A stretch of 64,000 nt of DNA from Maylandia zebra (lineage: Eukaryota; Chordata; Actinopteri; Cichliformes; Cichlidae). The stretch lies in NCBI RefSeq assembly GCF_041146795.1, contig NC_135172.1, positions 12,824,137 through 12,888,136 on the forward strand, in the 5' to 3' direction. This document shows positions 42,781 through 54,949 of the stretch, in pieces. Position 1 is the stretch's first letter. Every line of letters begins with the position of its first letter. Position numbers and translations under genes: made by a program. Under the pieces are notes generated by a model that did not search any database, was not told where the DNA came from, and saw nothing but the letters and a program-made list of their open reading frames with translations.

Positions 42781-43676
42781 TCAGTGGGAAACTGTATAAC
42801 AGTCTTGTTGCTCTAGTAAATGTGTATGCTCCTAATACAGATGACGAGAATTTCTTTAAACAACTATTCTCCTCTTTGCCCGACTTAAATGTCTACTCTC
42901 TTTTTCTGGGGGGTGATTTTAACTGCTGGTTAGACCCAGCCCTGGATCGCTCATCCACTAAGAGCAATGTTTTAAGCAAATCTGCATCTGTCATTCATGC
43001 CTTTCTATCAGAATATGGAATGTGTGATGTTTGGCGTACTCTAAATCCTCATAAAAGAGATTACTCCTATTTTTCACATGTGCACCATACATATTCAAGA
43101 ATTGATTACTTTATCATTGACACTAATTGTCTGCAGCAGGTCCACTCCTGTGCCTACCATAGCATAGTTATTTCAGATCACGCCCCTCTTACTTTGTCTC
43201 TGTCTCTTCCACATCCTCCTGTTAAAGCTGCACAATGGCGTTTCAACTCGACCCTCCTGTCGGATGAAAATTTTGTAAAGTTTATCCAGGATGAGATACG
43301 CTTTTACTTTGCCACCAACTCTTCCCCAGAGACTTCCAGCCTTGTCGTATGGGATGCCTTTAAGGCGTATATCAGAGGCCAGATTATTGCTTATTCGGCA
43401 AGAATTAAAAAACAGTCCACCCATGAAAGGAACAAGTTAATGCAACAGATTAAGGAGACTGATGAACAGTATGCTCTCAAACAGAGTCATGAAATATTTA
43501 AAAAGCGTGTAGAACTTAAAACAAGACTTGACCTACTCACAACGTACTCGACTGAACGTTTACTCTTACATGACAAATCCAAATTTTATATGCATGGTGA
43601 CAAACCTGATAAATTACTGGCGAGCCTTCTAAAAGGTTCTCGGGCAAGGCAAAGTATTCTTAAAATTCGACAACAA
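42781..43676 (+). pseudogene. L1 ORF2 endonuclease, second part
   Basis: Resumes the L1 endonuclease after the nested insertion with LVNVYAPNTDDENFF, then LFLGGDFNCWLDPALDRSS (the DFN motif) and YHSIVISDHAPLTLSLSLP (the SDH motif), the catalytic residues of the APE-type endonuclease. It continues into the linker before RT (FMHGDKPDKLLASLLK-like) and ends where the second nested LINE begins. No internal stops. Confidence 0.85.
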
Positions 43677-44338
43677 ATTCAAATTCAAATTCAAATTCAA
43701 ATTTTATTTGTCACACACACACAACCATACACAGTATGACATGGGGGTGAAATGCTTGTAGCTGTACAATGCCCGACCATTAAATGACAGAAGAAAAGTT
43801 TTACAATATTTACAATTTACTACAAAAATTTACAAATTAACTTAGGAATTTACAGTAAAAATGTGCAAATAGCAGAAGAGATTATAAAGATAAGGATTGT
43901 AAATTATAGGAATTATAGGATTATAGGAAATGTGTGGTGGTGCGTGTGGTGACGTGTGTGAGAGTCCAGTCTTATAGTGACGTGTTTGGGAGAGTCCAGT
44001 CCTACACCTGGTTCAGGGCCCGAATAGCCTGGGGGAAGAAGCTCCTCCTCATTCTCTCTGTTTTGGCCTTAAGGGAGCGGAAGCGCTTCCCAGACCTCAA
44101 CAGTGAGAAGAGTCCATTGTTGGGATGGGAGAGGTCCATCATAATCTTCCTAGCTTTGGACTTGCACCGCTTGGTGTAGATGGACAGCAGGTCAGGGAGC
44201 TCTGATTGAATGATGCGTTCTGCCGAGCGCACCACCCTTTGCAGATCTCGTCTGTCCTGCTTGGTGCTGTTCCCAAACCAGGTGCAGATGTTTGACGTCA
44301 GGACGCTCTCGATGGTGCAGGAGTAGAAGTTCTTGAGC
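43677..44338 (-). mobile_element. Nested LINE 3' fragment, antisense
   Basis: 660 bases, minus strand, flanked by ACAA (43673-43676 and 44339-44342). The minus strand encodes KNFYSCTIESVLTSNICTWF and LPDLLSIYTKRCKSKARKIM, then RMRRSFFPQAIRALNQ, a LINE RT C-terminus. The 3' tail is repeated TTTGAA units preceded by a CA-rich stretch. 5'-truncated. Confidence 0.85.
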
Positions 44339-46934
44339 ACAAGATGGCAACATAGTCACAGATCATGAAAAAATCAATGAAGTGTTCAGGGATTTTTACT
44401 CACAGCTTTACACCTCAGAGTCCCAAACTGACTGTAATGCAATTAATGAGTTTTTAGCTAAACTTAACATTCCTGAAATTCCAACAGAACTTAAAACAAG
44501 GCTGGATGAACCCATCTCCCAGTTAGAAGTTTCCTTGGCTATAGCTTCGATGCATTCTGGTAAGTGTCCAGGTCCGGATGGCTTTCCGTCAGAATTTTTC
44601 AAACACTTCTCTTCATTACTGTCCACGCAGCTTAGTGCAACCCTCACGGACTGCAAGGAACAAGGATCTCTTCCTCAATCATTCTATGAAGCCTATATTA
44701 CACTTATTAAAAAGAAAGGAAAAGATCCGTTGGAATGTGCCTCCTATAGACCCATTTCTCTACTGAACACAGACGCTAAAATATTAGCCAAGATACTTGC
44801 CCGTAGACTAGAAATAGTTCTTCCAAAAATTATTTCGAAAGACCAGACAGGCTTCATTAAAGGTCGTCATTCATATTTTAACATAAGGAGGCTATTTAAC
44901 ATAGTCTACTCCAGCTCTACAGACTCTGATGAATGTGTGGTCTCGCTTGACGCTGAAAAGGCCTTTGATCGAGTTGAGTTTGATTATCTCTTTGCAGTCC
45001 TTGATAGATTTGGCTTTGGAGCGAAATTTACTTCATGGATCAAATTACTCTATTCTCAACCATCTGCTACAATACGAACTAACCTCCAATTGTCAAAACC
45101 CTTCAAACTTCACAGAGGCACACGCCAGGGATGTCCTCTCAGCCCCCTGCTTTTTGATCTGGCCATAGAACCCCTTGCCATTGCGTTCCGCAGTTGCAAA
45201 GAGGTACACGGCATTTGGAGAAACAATACAGAACATAAGGTCTCGCTCTATGCAGATGATCTCCTGCTCTTTATTTCTAAGCCCTTAGCCTCACTACCAT
45301 CTGCATTGAATCTGCTTAGTCAATTTGGTCAGATTTCAGGGTATAAACTGAACCTTAATAAAAGTGAGCTCTTCCCGCTAAGTAGCAAAGCCAGTATGTT
45401 AGACTTCACCTGCTTGCCCTTCAGAGTTGAAAGGACAAAAATTACATATTTGGGAATCACAGTGACAAAAAAACATAAAAACCTTTTCACAGAAAATGTG
45501 AGTGCATTGCTGAACCAAGTGAAGCGGTCCCTTACCCACTGGACACCACTCTCTATGTCTCTGGTAGGACGTATCAATTCAATTAAAATGACCATTCTAC
45601 CCAAATTTCTATACCTTTTCCAGGCCATACCCATTTTCATTCCCAACACTTTTTTCAATAAGCTGGACTCTGTCATCTCATCTTATCTATGGCAGGGTAA
45701 ACGCCCAAGGCTCAATAAGATGCATCTTCAAAAATCTAAAATTGAGGGTGGGTTTGCACTTCCCAACTTTCGTTTTTATTATTGGGCTGCTAACATACGA
45801 TGTTTGGTGTTTTGGTATTTTTACCATAATCGGAGTGGTTGTCCTGACTGGGTCACTATGGAATTGCATAGTGACAACAGTATATCCTTACTAGCTGCAC
45901 TTTGTTCTCCACTCCCATCCTCTTCATTCAACTTCATTCCCAACCCTGTAGTGGTGCACTCATTAAAAATATGGGGCCAGTTTAGGAAATATTTTAAACT
46001 TTGTGACTTCTCCCTCCTCAGCCCCATTGCATCTAACCATTTCTTTAAACCTTCTACCCAGGACGGTGGGTTTGCGGAGTGGCACAGAAGTGGAATAACT
46101 TGCTTTAAGGACCTATTCATAGCCAACAAACTAGCATCATTTGAACAACTTGCTAATAAATATATTCTTCCACCATCACACTTTTTCAGATACTTGCAAG
46201 TCAGGCACTTTATTTGTTCCCAGATTTCAGGCTCAAGCCCTTCACCAGAGCCTACACTACTAGAAACTATTCTACAACTCAATCCAACCAATAGAGGGCT
46301 GATTTCCTTGCTTTACAATAAAATGTTAAATTTGACACATACCTCTTCATCCAAGCTCAAGACACTGTGGGAAGAAGACTTAAACATGACAACCTCTGAT
46401 GAAACATGGGCCTCTATACTCAAACATGTCAACACTACATCACTATGTGCCCGCCATTGTTTAATCCAGTTCAAAGTGGTGCATAGAGCCCATTTCTCAA
46501 AATCCAGATTATCCCGTATCTACCCTGAAATCACTCCATACTGTGACAGATGCAAAACTGCTGAAGCCTCACTGGTCCACATGTACTGGTCTTGTCCCAA
46601 TCTCACTCAGTTCTGGTCAGAGGTTTTTCGTACCCTGTCCAGAATTCTCAGTGTGACGCTGGCCCCCGGCCCCCTTCTTGCTCTGTTTGGCATCAGTGGG
46701 AATGAGGTGCTTCTACCGGCCTCTAAAAAACAGGCATTATCATTCTGTTCCCTGTTGGCCAGAAGGGCAATCCTACTGAGGTGGCGGGACGCTGCCCCTC
46801 CCACTCACAAACAGTGGTTATATGACCTCATGGCCTGTCTAAAACTGGAAAAGATAAGACACTCACTTCAGAACTCCACTGGGAAATTTCAAGACATGTG
46901 GGGACCCTTCCTTGATGCTTTTCAAAATCTATAA
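44339..46934 (+). CDS. L1/Tx1 ORF2 reverse transcriptase, 850 aa open
   Basis: Long open frame from MFRDFYSQLYTSESQTD to a stop at 46932-46934. RT motifs in order: SGKCPGPDGFPSEFFKHFS, YRPISLLNTDAKILAKILA, SLDAEKAFDRVEFDYLF, HRGTRQGCPLSPLLFDLAIE and the active site SLYADDLLLFISKP (YADD). The C-terminal part holds a Cys/His cluster (YCDRCKTAEASLVHMYWSC) typical of L1 ORF2p. The ATG used here is internal; in the intact element this is the second half of ORF2. Fully open, so still competent in principle if joined to its endonuclease, but it is separated by two insertions here. Confidence 0.92.
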
Positions 46935-48627
46935 GAATTTTTCAGCGAACTCTCTTAAGTCAGGTGTGGAAATACAGTGTGCGGGTGCAGGCAGTGACCT
47001 GGGTGGGAATGAATGGGATTGTTTTGCAGGGATTATGTTACTTTGGGATATATTATACATTTGTTTATATTCTTTTTTTTTCTCTTTCTTTCCCTTTTTT
47101 CTTTTTCTTTTTTTTTCTTTTATTTCACAGCCGAAGATACATTTTTGGACTCATTTCACAGCTTAAATGTACTACTTAACCTTAATGTACAGACCACCTG
47201 GGTCTGGGTGCAGTTCCCCCCTCCAGGGGCAAGGGTACCTAGACCCGGTTCGTAGAGTACGCTTGGGGAGTGTGATCGTGTGTACAGCGTCTCTTTATGT
47301 CTGTCTCCACGTTGGTTGAGTGTGGAGTAAGTGCATATGAGAGCATGAGGGTGGGAATGGATGTTTGTGTCTATATGTCAGGTTGGGTATCAGACGCCAC
47401 CTCTCTGGGGACATCTCAGGCCCTACAAGGTTTGGAGGCCTATCTCCACCCACCACCACTTCCCCTGCCAGTGGCGGACTCCCTCAGGTGTCGGTGCGTT
47501 GGTGGTTCTTTGTGTCTGGGGGTGGGCGTCCGGGTACACACCGGCTCACTCCTTGGCGGCCGCTTATCGGGGCCTGGAGCCTGGGGCTCGCTCGGGCCAC
47601 TTCGGAGGTGGGGTGCCCCCGGCCTCTCGGCCTGGGGCTCGGTCACTCAGGCACAGCTGGCTGCCGGCGGAGCTCACGGGCGCGTCACTGCAACTCCCCC
47701 TGGCTTCTGCTCCGTGGCTGCTGAGTGAGCCCTCATCTGGGACTCTCCTCAGCTCTTACTGGGACAGTGGCGCGGCTGCCCCTCTGTTGGTCTTCCTTGG
47801 TCTGTTGTGTTCTGGGGGCCTCTGGATGTCTGGAGTTTTGATCTCCTCCATACCTGCTTCATGCCCTGGTGGACGGGGCTGTGGCCCCCCCCCCCACACC
47901 CTCTAGCAGATCATTACATGGAGAAACCTTTGGAATGCAAGCATGCTGATCCACACAGGTATGCACACAGGTGTACACACGGATATTCACAGACGCGGAC
48001 TACAGCTTTCTTGGCTGCTGCCTCAAAGCACATTGTGCGCTGTCTATCTTGCGTGCTGCACAATATCGTTTATTATTTAGTATCTACTGCTAGCTAGTTT
48101 ATTGTGATGGTGCCGTTTTTTTTATTATGTTGCTCTTTGTTGTTTGCTTTCTCTTCTGTTTTTTTTCTCCATACAGGTGACCCAGGTGTTTTTTTGTTTT
48201 TTTTTGTTTGTTTTTTTTCTTTCTTCCCCCCCTTCTCACCGTCTCTTCTCCCCTTTGGTTTTCTTTCTCTCCCTCTCTTTCTTTCATTCTTTCTCCCTGT
48301 CCTATCCCCCAGTCATGTCTGTCCCGTTTGTAGCAACTGTAAATAAAATAAATTCATAATTATAATAAAGGTCAATCAAATGGACCAATATCGCAAGGCC
48401 ATGATGATCCACTTGGTAAAATAAATCCGCTTGGCATCTTTCTTGGCCTTAAGACAACAATTCTGATGGCTATAGATCCAAACGGGACACACAAAAAAAA
48501 AAAACCCCTTAATGTACAGATCATCTGTAATCCTTCTCTTTTCTTTCTGTCTATATGTATAATATATATGTTGATGTTTATGTGTACAAAAGGAAACCTC
48601 TTAATAAAAAAGACATTGTTTAAAAAA
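46935..48627 (+). other. L1 3' untranslated region
   Basis: 1.7 kb between the ORF2 stop and the right target duplication. It contains T-rich runs (47069-47125, 48115-48300), a GC-rich block at 47400-47900 with long chance open frames, an AATAAA-like sequence near 48345-48365 and an A-rich end. No conserved protein is recognised. Confidence 0.65.
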
Positions 48628-48643
48628 AAAGTGGGATACTTAG

Positions 48644-49131
48644 ACGCCGGTTAAGTGGAGCTTCCTGTTAAGCTGCGGGAAGCGCTTATAAATTAACATA
48701 AGACTTAGAAATCGGCCCGCTGTCCTGGACAGAGAACGGTCAATTGAACAGCAAGGTGGGCAAACCTGGGCTTAGAGGCTTTTAAATCTGTCGAAAAGGT
48801 AGGATGACCGATATCGGAGGCAGAGGAAGTGACGTTGAAAATGTTTGTTTTCTCTTTGATCTTTTAGTAGAATAAGCGGTTATAATGCACACTTTCTTAC
48901 ACATACTGAAAAAGTGCTCATGAAGAGATGATCTGTTGTGAAAGGTGACTTAGAGTGCAGTAAAAGGTCAATGCATGCACGCTTATGGTCACAGATATTA
49001 CGTAGATTTATTTCTAGGGTAGAGGTGAAACATTTTGCTTTGTCTTTGCTTAGCAAGTAGTGATGCAGAAGGTGTTAAAGATATTCATGCCATGAATAAG
49101 TCGACAGGAAACATATGGAGAGTGAGACACC
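48644..49131. other. No gene recognised
   Basis: Sequence between the L1 and the Tc1 transposon. It appears to be the original host DNA at this place. Confidence 0.5.
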
Positions 49132-49133
49132 TA

Positions 49134-50738
49134 CAGTGGGGCAAAAAAGTATTTAGTCAGCCACCGATTGTGCAAGTTCCCCCACCTAAAATGATGACAG
49201 AGGTCAGTAATTTGCACCAGAGGTACACTTCAACTGTGAGAGACAGAATGTGAAAAAAAAAATCCATGAATCCACATGGTAGGATTTGTAAAGAATTTAT
49301 TCGTAAATCAGGGTGGAAAATAAGTATTTGGTCAATAACAAAAATACAACTCAATACTTTGTAACATAACCTTTGTTGACAATAACAGAGGTCAAACGTT
49401 TACTATAGGTCTTTACCAGGTTTGCACACACAGTAGCTGGTATTTTGGCCCGTTCCTCCATGCAGATCTTCTCGAGAGCAGTGATGTTTTGGGGCTGTCG
49501 CCGAGCAACACGGACTTTCAACTCCCGCCACAGATTTTCTATGGGGTTGAGGTCTGGAGACTGGCTAGGCCACTCCAGGACTTTCAAATGCTTCTTACGG
49601 AGCCACTCCTTTGTTGCCCGGGCGGTGTGTTTTGGATCATTGTCATGTTGGAAGACCCAGCCTCGTTTCATCTTCAAAGTTCTCACTGATGGAAGGAGGT
49701 TTTGGCTCAAAATCTCACGATACATGGCCCCATTCATTCTGTCCTTAACACGGATCAGTCGTCCTGTCCCCTTGGCAGAAAAACAGCCCCATAGCATGAT
49801 GTTTCCACCCCCATGCTTCACAGTAGGTATGGTGTTCTTGGGATGCAACTCAGTATTCTTCTTCCTCCAAACACGACGAGTGGAGTTTATACCAAAAAGT
49901 TCTACTTTGGTTTCATCTGACCACATGACATTCTCCCAATCCTCTGCTGTATCATCCATGTGCTCTCTGGCAAACTTCAGACGGGCCTGGACATGCACTG
50001 GCTTCAGCAGCGGAACACGTCTGGCACTGCGGGATTTGATTCCCTGCCGTTGTAGTGTGTTACTGATGGTGACCTTTGTTACTTTGGTGCCAGCTCTCTG
50101 CAGGTCATTCACCAGGTCCCCCCGTGTGGTTCTGGGATCTTTGCTCACCGTTCTCATGATCATTTTGACCCCACGGGATGAGATCTTGCGTGGAGCCCCA
50201 GATCGAGGGAGATTATCAGTGGTCTTGTATGTCTTCCATTTTCTGATGATTGCTCCCACAGTTGATTTTTTCACACCAAGCTGCTTGCCTATTGTAGATT
50301 CACTCTTCCCAGTCTGGTGCAGGTCTACAATACTTTTCCTGGTGTCCTTCGAAAGCTCTTTGGTCTTGGCCATGGCGGAGTTTGGAGTCTGACTGTTTGA
50401 GGCTGTGGACAGGTGTCTTTTATACAGATGATGAGTTCAAACAGGTGCCATTCATACAGGTAACGAGTGGGGGACAGAAAAGCTTCTTACAGAAGACGTT
50501 ACAGGTCTGTGAGAGCCAGAGATTTTCCATGTTTGAGGTGACCAAATACTTATTTTCCACCCTGATTTACGAATAAATTCTTTACAAATCCTACCATGTG
50601 GATTCATGGATTTTTTTTTCACATTCTGTCTCTCACAGTTGAAGTGTACCTCTGGTGCAAATTACTGACCTCTGTCATCATTTTAGGTGGGGGAACTTGC
50701 ACAATCGGTGGCTGACTAAATACTTTTTTGCCCCACTG
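49134..50738 (-). mobile_element. Complete Tc1-type transposon with intact transposase
   Basis: 1605 bases with TA on both sides (49132-49133, 50739-50740). The inverted repeats are about 200 bases: left 49134-49334, right 50539-50738. They begin cagtggggcaaaaaagtatt and differ mainly in the length of one A-run. The transposase ORF (49351-50373, minus) is uninterrupted. Long repeats with inner direct-repeat sites are the IR/DR type of Tc1 elements. All parts needed for movement look present. Confidence 0.95.
49351..50373 (-). CDS. Tc1 transposase, 340 aa, intact
   Basis: Starts [20 protein letters not shown] and carries the two helix-turn-helix parts of the paired-like DNA-binding domain ([39 protein letters not shown]), a basic nuclear-targeting stretch, and the DDE catalytic domain. 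The three acidic residues sit in [12 protein letters not shown] (D), [11 protein letters not shown] (D) and [15 protein letters not shown] (E). Length of 340 residues is exactly the usual size. There are no stops or frame breaks, and it lies entirely between well-preserved terminal repeats. Expression on the minus strand would start close to the right repeat. Confidence 0.97.
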   Translation of the reverse strand: MAKTKELSKDTRKSIVDLHQTGKSESTIGKQLGVKKSTVGAIIRKWKTYKTTDNLPRSGAPRKISSRGVKMIMRTVSKDPRTTRGDLVNDLQRAGTKVTKVTISNTLQRQGIKSRSARRVPLLKPVHVQARLKFAREHMDDTAEDWENVMWSDETKVELFGINSTRRVWRKKNTELHPKNTIPTVKHGGGNIMLWGCFSAKGTGRLIRVKDRMNGAMYREILSQNLLPSVRTLKMKRGWVFQHDNDPKHTARATKEWLRKKHLKVLEWPSQSPDLNPIENLWRELKVRVARRQPQNITALEKICMEERAKIPATVCANLVKTYSKRLTSVIVNKGYVTKY

Positions 50739-51073
50739 TATATAGGGCAAAATGTGGTTGAGCTTGTAACCGAATGTGTGCCTGCAAAAGTAACAGTGTT
50801 GTACAAGACGTGCTCGAGATGATCAGATAAGAGAAGAAGAGAGCGAGCAACAGGAAACAGCTGGAGGGAAGACGGTGAAAGCGGCTCTTTAAGTGTGTTA
50901 AAGGTTGTCAAAAATATCGCTTACACAAATAAATAAAATTGAAGATTAAATACATAAAGGATAGAACCCAGAACATGATAAGTTGAACCAACTTTGAATA
51001 ATTAAGAGAACAATTGATGAATACATTAGATTACTGAGGCGTAGCAGGGGGAGGAGTTTTTTTTTATACTTTA

Positions 51074-51360
51074 CAGCAGCGGTCCCCAACCTTTTTTGCG
51101 CCACGGAACAATATTTTCACGGACCGGCCTTTAAGGTGTTGCGGATAAATTCAACAAAATAAAACTAGTACCGATACCGAAAAAAAGAAGATTTATTCAT
51201 AACACACGTGAAAAGACTGAGGAAAACCGAGTTAACGATAAAAACACTAACAAAATAACACTGAAAACCGATAAAAACCCTGAAAACCATACATTTCACA
51301 CCTGAGCCTCAACTCTCGCGGCCCGGTACCAAACGACTCACGGACCGGTACCGGTCATGT
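51074..51360. mobile_element. hAT-like MITE fragment
   Basis: Starts cagcggtccccaaccttttt and ends gactcacggaccggtaccgg; the inner gccacgga and ctcgcggcccgg motifs mirror each other loosely. This resembles the short hAT-type repeats common in vertebrates. Confidence 0.5.
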
Positions 51361-51700
51361 TAAAAGAATGTTGGAAATTTGATCAGAATACGGTGAAAAT
51401 GAGAGAAACAGACATTTTTCTCAGATCATTGTGTTAAATCGTCAAAATCCCCGTGTTCTCTTTAAGACTATCAGCTCTACTCTAAACAACCCTGAAAGCC
51501 TCTGCTGACACATGTCATCAGTTCCTTTCTTTCTTTGTAAACAAGGTCGAGTCTGTCAGGTCAGCAATAGAACTTCCTACAGATGACCCATCAGTGTTTA
51601 TTCCATGACTGTAAACATGTTTCCATTCGTCACTTCAGTCTTTACTCTGAAATACAGGAAATGACATCATGGCTCAAAATCTTTGTCGTTCAAACAATTC

Positions 51701-51727
51701 TTTATTTAACATTTTTTTAACTTTATT
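51701..51727 (-). promoter_or_regulatory. Polyadenylation signals of the zinc-finger gene
   Basis: AATAAA occurs on the minus strand at 51701-51706 and again at 51722-51727, about 170-195 bases after the stop codon at 51897. Confidence 0.5.
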
Positions 51728-51896
51728 TAACAAAATACATTCAATAAAAACTTCAACTGAAACTGATTTTTAATCCAACCACTGAAAAAAAAGGTAACGA
51801 CTGAACACAAACACTACAGAAGAACAATTTATAAAGATTAACATTGAACTATAGGAACAGTTTGATTCATAGCCTCATTAGAACTTTAACTTAAAC

Positions 51897-53525
51897 TTAA
51901 GGAGAGCCGACCTGAACTCTGTGGAGCCTGATCTCCAGGGTTTTAAGTTGGACTCTGAAACCAGAAGAGGATGTTTCTCTCTCTTCAGATTCGCTGTCGT
52001 CCTGTGATGGGAACGGTTTCAGCCCTGCGTGATCGCGCTGATGTTTGCACAGAGCAGATGATGAAGTGAATGTTTTGGCACAGTGGTAACAGTGAAACAG
52101 TTTATTAGTAACGTGGGATCGTTTGTGTGCAGAGTATGAACTGAGATTACTGAAGCTCTTGTCACACTGCTCACAGCTGTAGTTTCCTTCCATGTGTGTA
52201 CGTTCATGCTCGTTACGATGACCTGACTGTGAGAAGCTTTTGTCACAGTGTCTGCACTTGTATGGTTTCGCTCCTGTGTGGACTCGTTTGTGTGTTTTAA
52301 GCTGACTTGCAGTGGTGAAGGATGACCCACACTGATCACAGAGGTGCTTTTTGACCCCACTGTGAAAGAGTTCATGTTGTTTTAACTCAGCTGATGTGGG
52401 GAAGCTTCTCCCACATTCTTTGCAGTATTTCAGTTTGTCTCCAGTGTGTTTACGTTGATGTATTTTTAGGCCGGCTTGCTGACTGAAAGTTTTTCCACAG
52501 ATGTCACAACGAAAGTCTTTCCCACCACCACAGCGATGACAGGGTTGAGAAGTGGATCCATCTGTGTCGCTCTGCTTCTAAACAAAGACACAAAGACCGT
52601 GTAAGTCAGTCCTTCAACACTTTTATCCTGAAAGTCGCCTGAAATAAAGAGCATCTCTGCAGACGTCCAATTACATTTTACTGTTTCGATTAACACACTC
52701 AGTTTACTGGGCTACAATAACTACAATACTACCACCATAATACTACAGCAATACTTATTTAATATTACAGTAACATCTGACTTACACTTAAATGAAATGA
52801 AAACCTGAATAATGGCTCAGAGCTACTCTTCGGTGCAGTAGAAGTGCTAACATGCTAACACAATTTAATGAGCAGACTTGTTCCAAACAGTCAGACTGAA
52901 CTTACAAGATAAAAATAAAAATACAAACCTCACAGTAACTGCACTTGTAGAGTCTCTTTCTGGTGTGGATCTGTTGGTGTTGTCTCAGGTACTGTGGAGT
53001 TTTAAAAGTCTTCTCACACAGGTCACATTGATAAGGTCTCTCCTCAGTGTGGGTAAACATGTGGCGTTGTAACTCTGTGTCTGTTGTAAAGTATTTGCCA
53101 CACTGATCACACCAGTACACATCTTCTCCGGTGTGAATGCGTACGTGTATATTTCGGTACCCTAGCTGGCTGAACGTTTTTCCACAGATGTCACAGCTGT
53201 ATGCCTTAATTCCAGAGTGGGTAACTAGATGTCTCTGTAAGTGGCTACTGTGAATAAAAGCTCTGCCACACTGATCACAGCTGTAAGCTTTAACTCCACT
53301 GTGGACGACTTGGTGTGTTTTCAGGGAATTCTTCCAGGAAAACGACTTTCCACACAAGTCACAGCTGAACGGTCTCTCTCCAGTGTGGATGAGCTGATGT
53401 TGTTTTAGTTTAAACTTCCAGGTAAAATCCTTCCCACACTCGTCACAGGTGTATTTTTTCTCTCTCTTTCTTCTGTGAGGTTTGTCGGCCTCCTGAGAGC
53501 GCTGACTTCTCGGTCCATGTTGGTC
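51897..53525 (-). CDS. C2H2 zinc-finger protein, two exons, 5' end not found
   Basis: Exon 52929-53525 and exon 51897-52577 join in frame (donor GAG|GTTTGT, acceptor TAG|AAGCAG). The first holds six complete fingers (CDECGKDF, CDLCGKSF, CDQCGRAF, CDICGKTF, CDQCGKYF, CDLCEKTF) with TGERPF-type linkers and a broken seventh at the splice. The second holds six more (CDICGKTF, CKECGRSF, CDQCGSSF, CRHCDKSF, CEQCDKSF, CYHCAKTF) and an acidic tail (SQDDSESEERETSSS). This is a typical poly-zinc-finger DNA-binding protein, probably nuclear. The start codon and any N-terminal effector domain lie in upstream exons I could not identify beyond 53525. All frames are open, so it may be functional. Confidence 0.9.
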
Positions 53526-54370
53526 CTGCAGTGACAGAGATACAAACAGAGGCAGTGAGTGAAATGCAGTCATTAAACAAACTGAAGCTTCAAACTCCCT
53601 CCATTAACACTAGTTTTAAACCTGAAGGTGGAGTGTGGCACCAAACACCTTAAAGGTCTCTTATCCCCACCTACTGGTAGTAGTAACACATTACATCCAA
53701 CCTGCTGTTAAAGATAATTAATCATTGTTCAAACACTCTAAAATCATGCCCATCCCTCCTGCCTGTGCACAAATATTAATGCTAACACACTCAGAATAGT
53801 AATAAATGTTTACCAGGTCTGTACTTTTTTATATTTCCTGTTTGTTTCCTATTATATATTTCTATAATTGTATAATTTATTCGATAATAATAAATCATAT
53901 GTAACAGTTACTAGCTTGGTTCAGTGAAGGATGATGTCAGAGTCTGACTGTAACCTGACGTTTTTTTTTACTTTTACTCGCTACATTAAAAAAAAAAAAA
54001 AAATCTGTATTTTCTACTCCTTACATTTTCAACACAGGCTTGTTACTTTTGGTTTAAGTCATTTGAGGGGAGTTATTTCATCACTGCGGGCTTCAAAGAT
54101 CAAATTGATTTGAGCCTAAACAGTAACACATGAAATCCAATCCTGCATCATACACCAGGCTGTGTGGTAAAGTCCTATAAATGGAGCATGTAACGATCAC
54201 TGTAACACAAACCGTAAATTTTATCTGAGTTTAAAGGTTTAAATCACCATCAATTTCATCCTTCTATGATTCAGAGTTTGGCGACATCCTTATCATACAG
54301 AGTTCCGTTGGCTGAGTTGGGAAAAAGTTCTCAATAGAGTTTTTGAGCTCAGCAAGGAAATCTGTCAGTT
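53526..54370. other. Upstream flank of the zinc-finger gene
   Basis: May hold further 5' exons or the promoter. No reading frame with a recognisable domain is seen; several stretches are AT-rich. Confidence 0.4.
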
Positions 54371-54935
54371 CATGGTGTGAGATTATTATATTATCTTATG
54401 CCACGTTATACCCCTAATTAAAGATAGTGAAATTATTATGTAGTTTTAGTTTGCATTATTCTCCTGACTTTGAAGAAGGTGACAACTATTACAGTTATTA
54501 AACTGATCTGTATTACATTAGACTGCTGATTTATTGTGAATGAGTGATATTGTTTTATGATGCATTATACTGCTGAGGTATAAGAAATACTGTTTTCAGA
54601 GAGTCATGGCCTTATTTGTCTGATTAGAAGAGAACAGAGCATACCGGAGAGGTTTTCTGCCCCATCTCATCAGGAGGAGATAAAACAGGGAGCCAAGGCC
54701 GTCACTTAGGCGCCGTAAGAGAGAAAGAATGTGAATGTTTAGGTTTTATGACTAGGTGGAGGGGGGCTGAAGCTATAAGAATGTGAGAAACACTCAGACG
54801 CTTCGAGATCAGGCGGACACCCTCCCGCGCTCATCTCCCCTCCGGATGGTTTATGCTCAAAAGTGTTGAATTGTATGGAATAAAAGATTGTTGATTGAGC
54901 ATTTATACACCGAGTATTGTCCTTCCTTCAGCCCA
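54370..54935 (+). mobile_element. Possible solo ERV LTR
   Basis: A region with a purine-rich interior, a basal-promoter-like segment (ggggggctgaagctataagaa) and a polyadenylation region (GGAATAAAAGATTGTTGATTG) near the end, ending about gagtattgtccttcctt. The layout fits a fish retroviral LTR. I could not fix a target duplication. Confidence 0.35.
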
Positions 54936-54949
54936 AAGATCAAAAGAAT

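Larger units (their letters stand above)
38545..48627 (+). mobile_element. Full-length L1/Tx1-type LINE with two nested LINE insertions
   Basis: Bounded by 16-bp target duplications and a poly(A)-like 3' end. The order is 5' UTR, ORF1 (38703-39500), spacer, ORF2 in three pieces (40279-40570, 42781-43676, 44339-46934) and a 1.7 kb 3' UTR with a GC-rich middle and T-rich end. Two other LINEs interrupt ORF2 at 40571-42779 and 43677-44338, each with 4-bp target duplications (GTCA, ACAA). Without the insertions the element would be about 7.2 kb, normal for this class. ORF1 and the large ORF2 piece are fully open, so the parent was probably active until the nested insertions. Confidence 0.9.

Noticed and set aside
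47361-47906. 181-codon open frame in a GC-rich block
   Set aside because: No domain, no codon bias, and two other frames are also open. It lies in the 3' UTR of an L1 element.
49445-50392. 315-codon open frame
   Set aside because: It is antisense to the intact Tc1 transposase; the opposite strand holds the DDE motifs.
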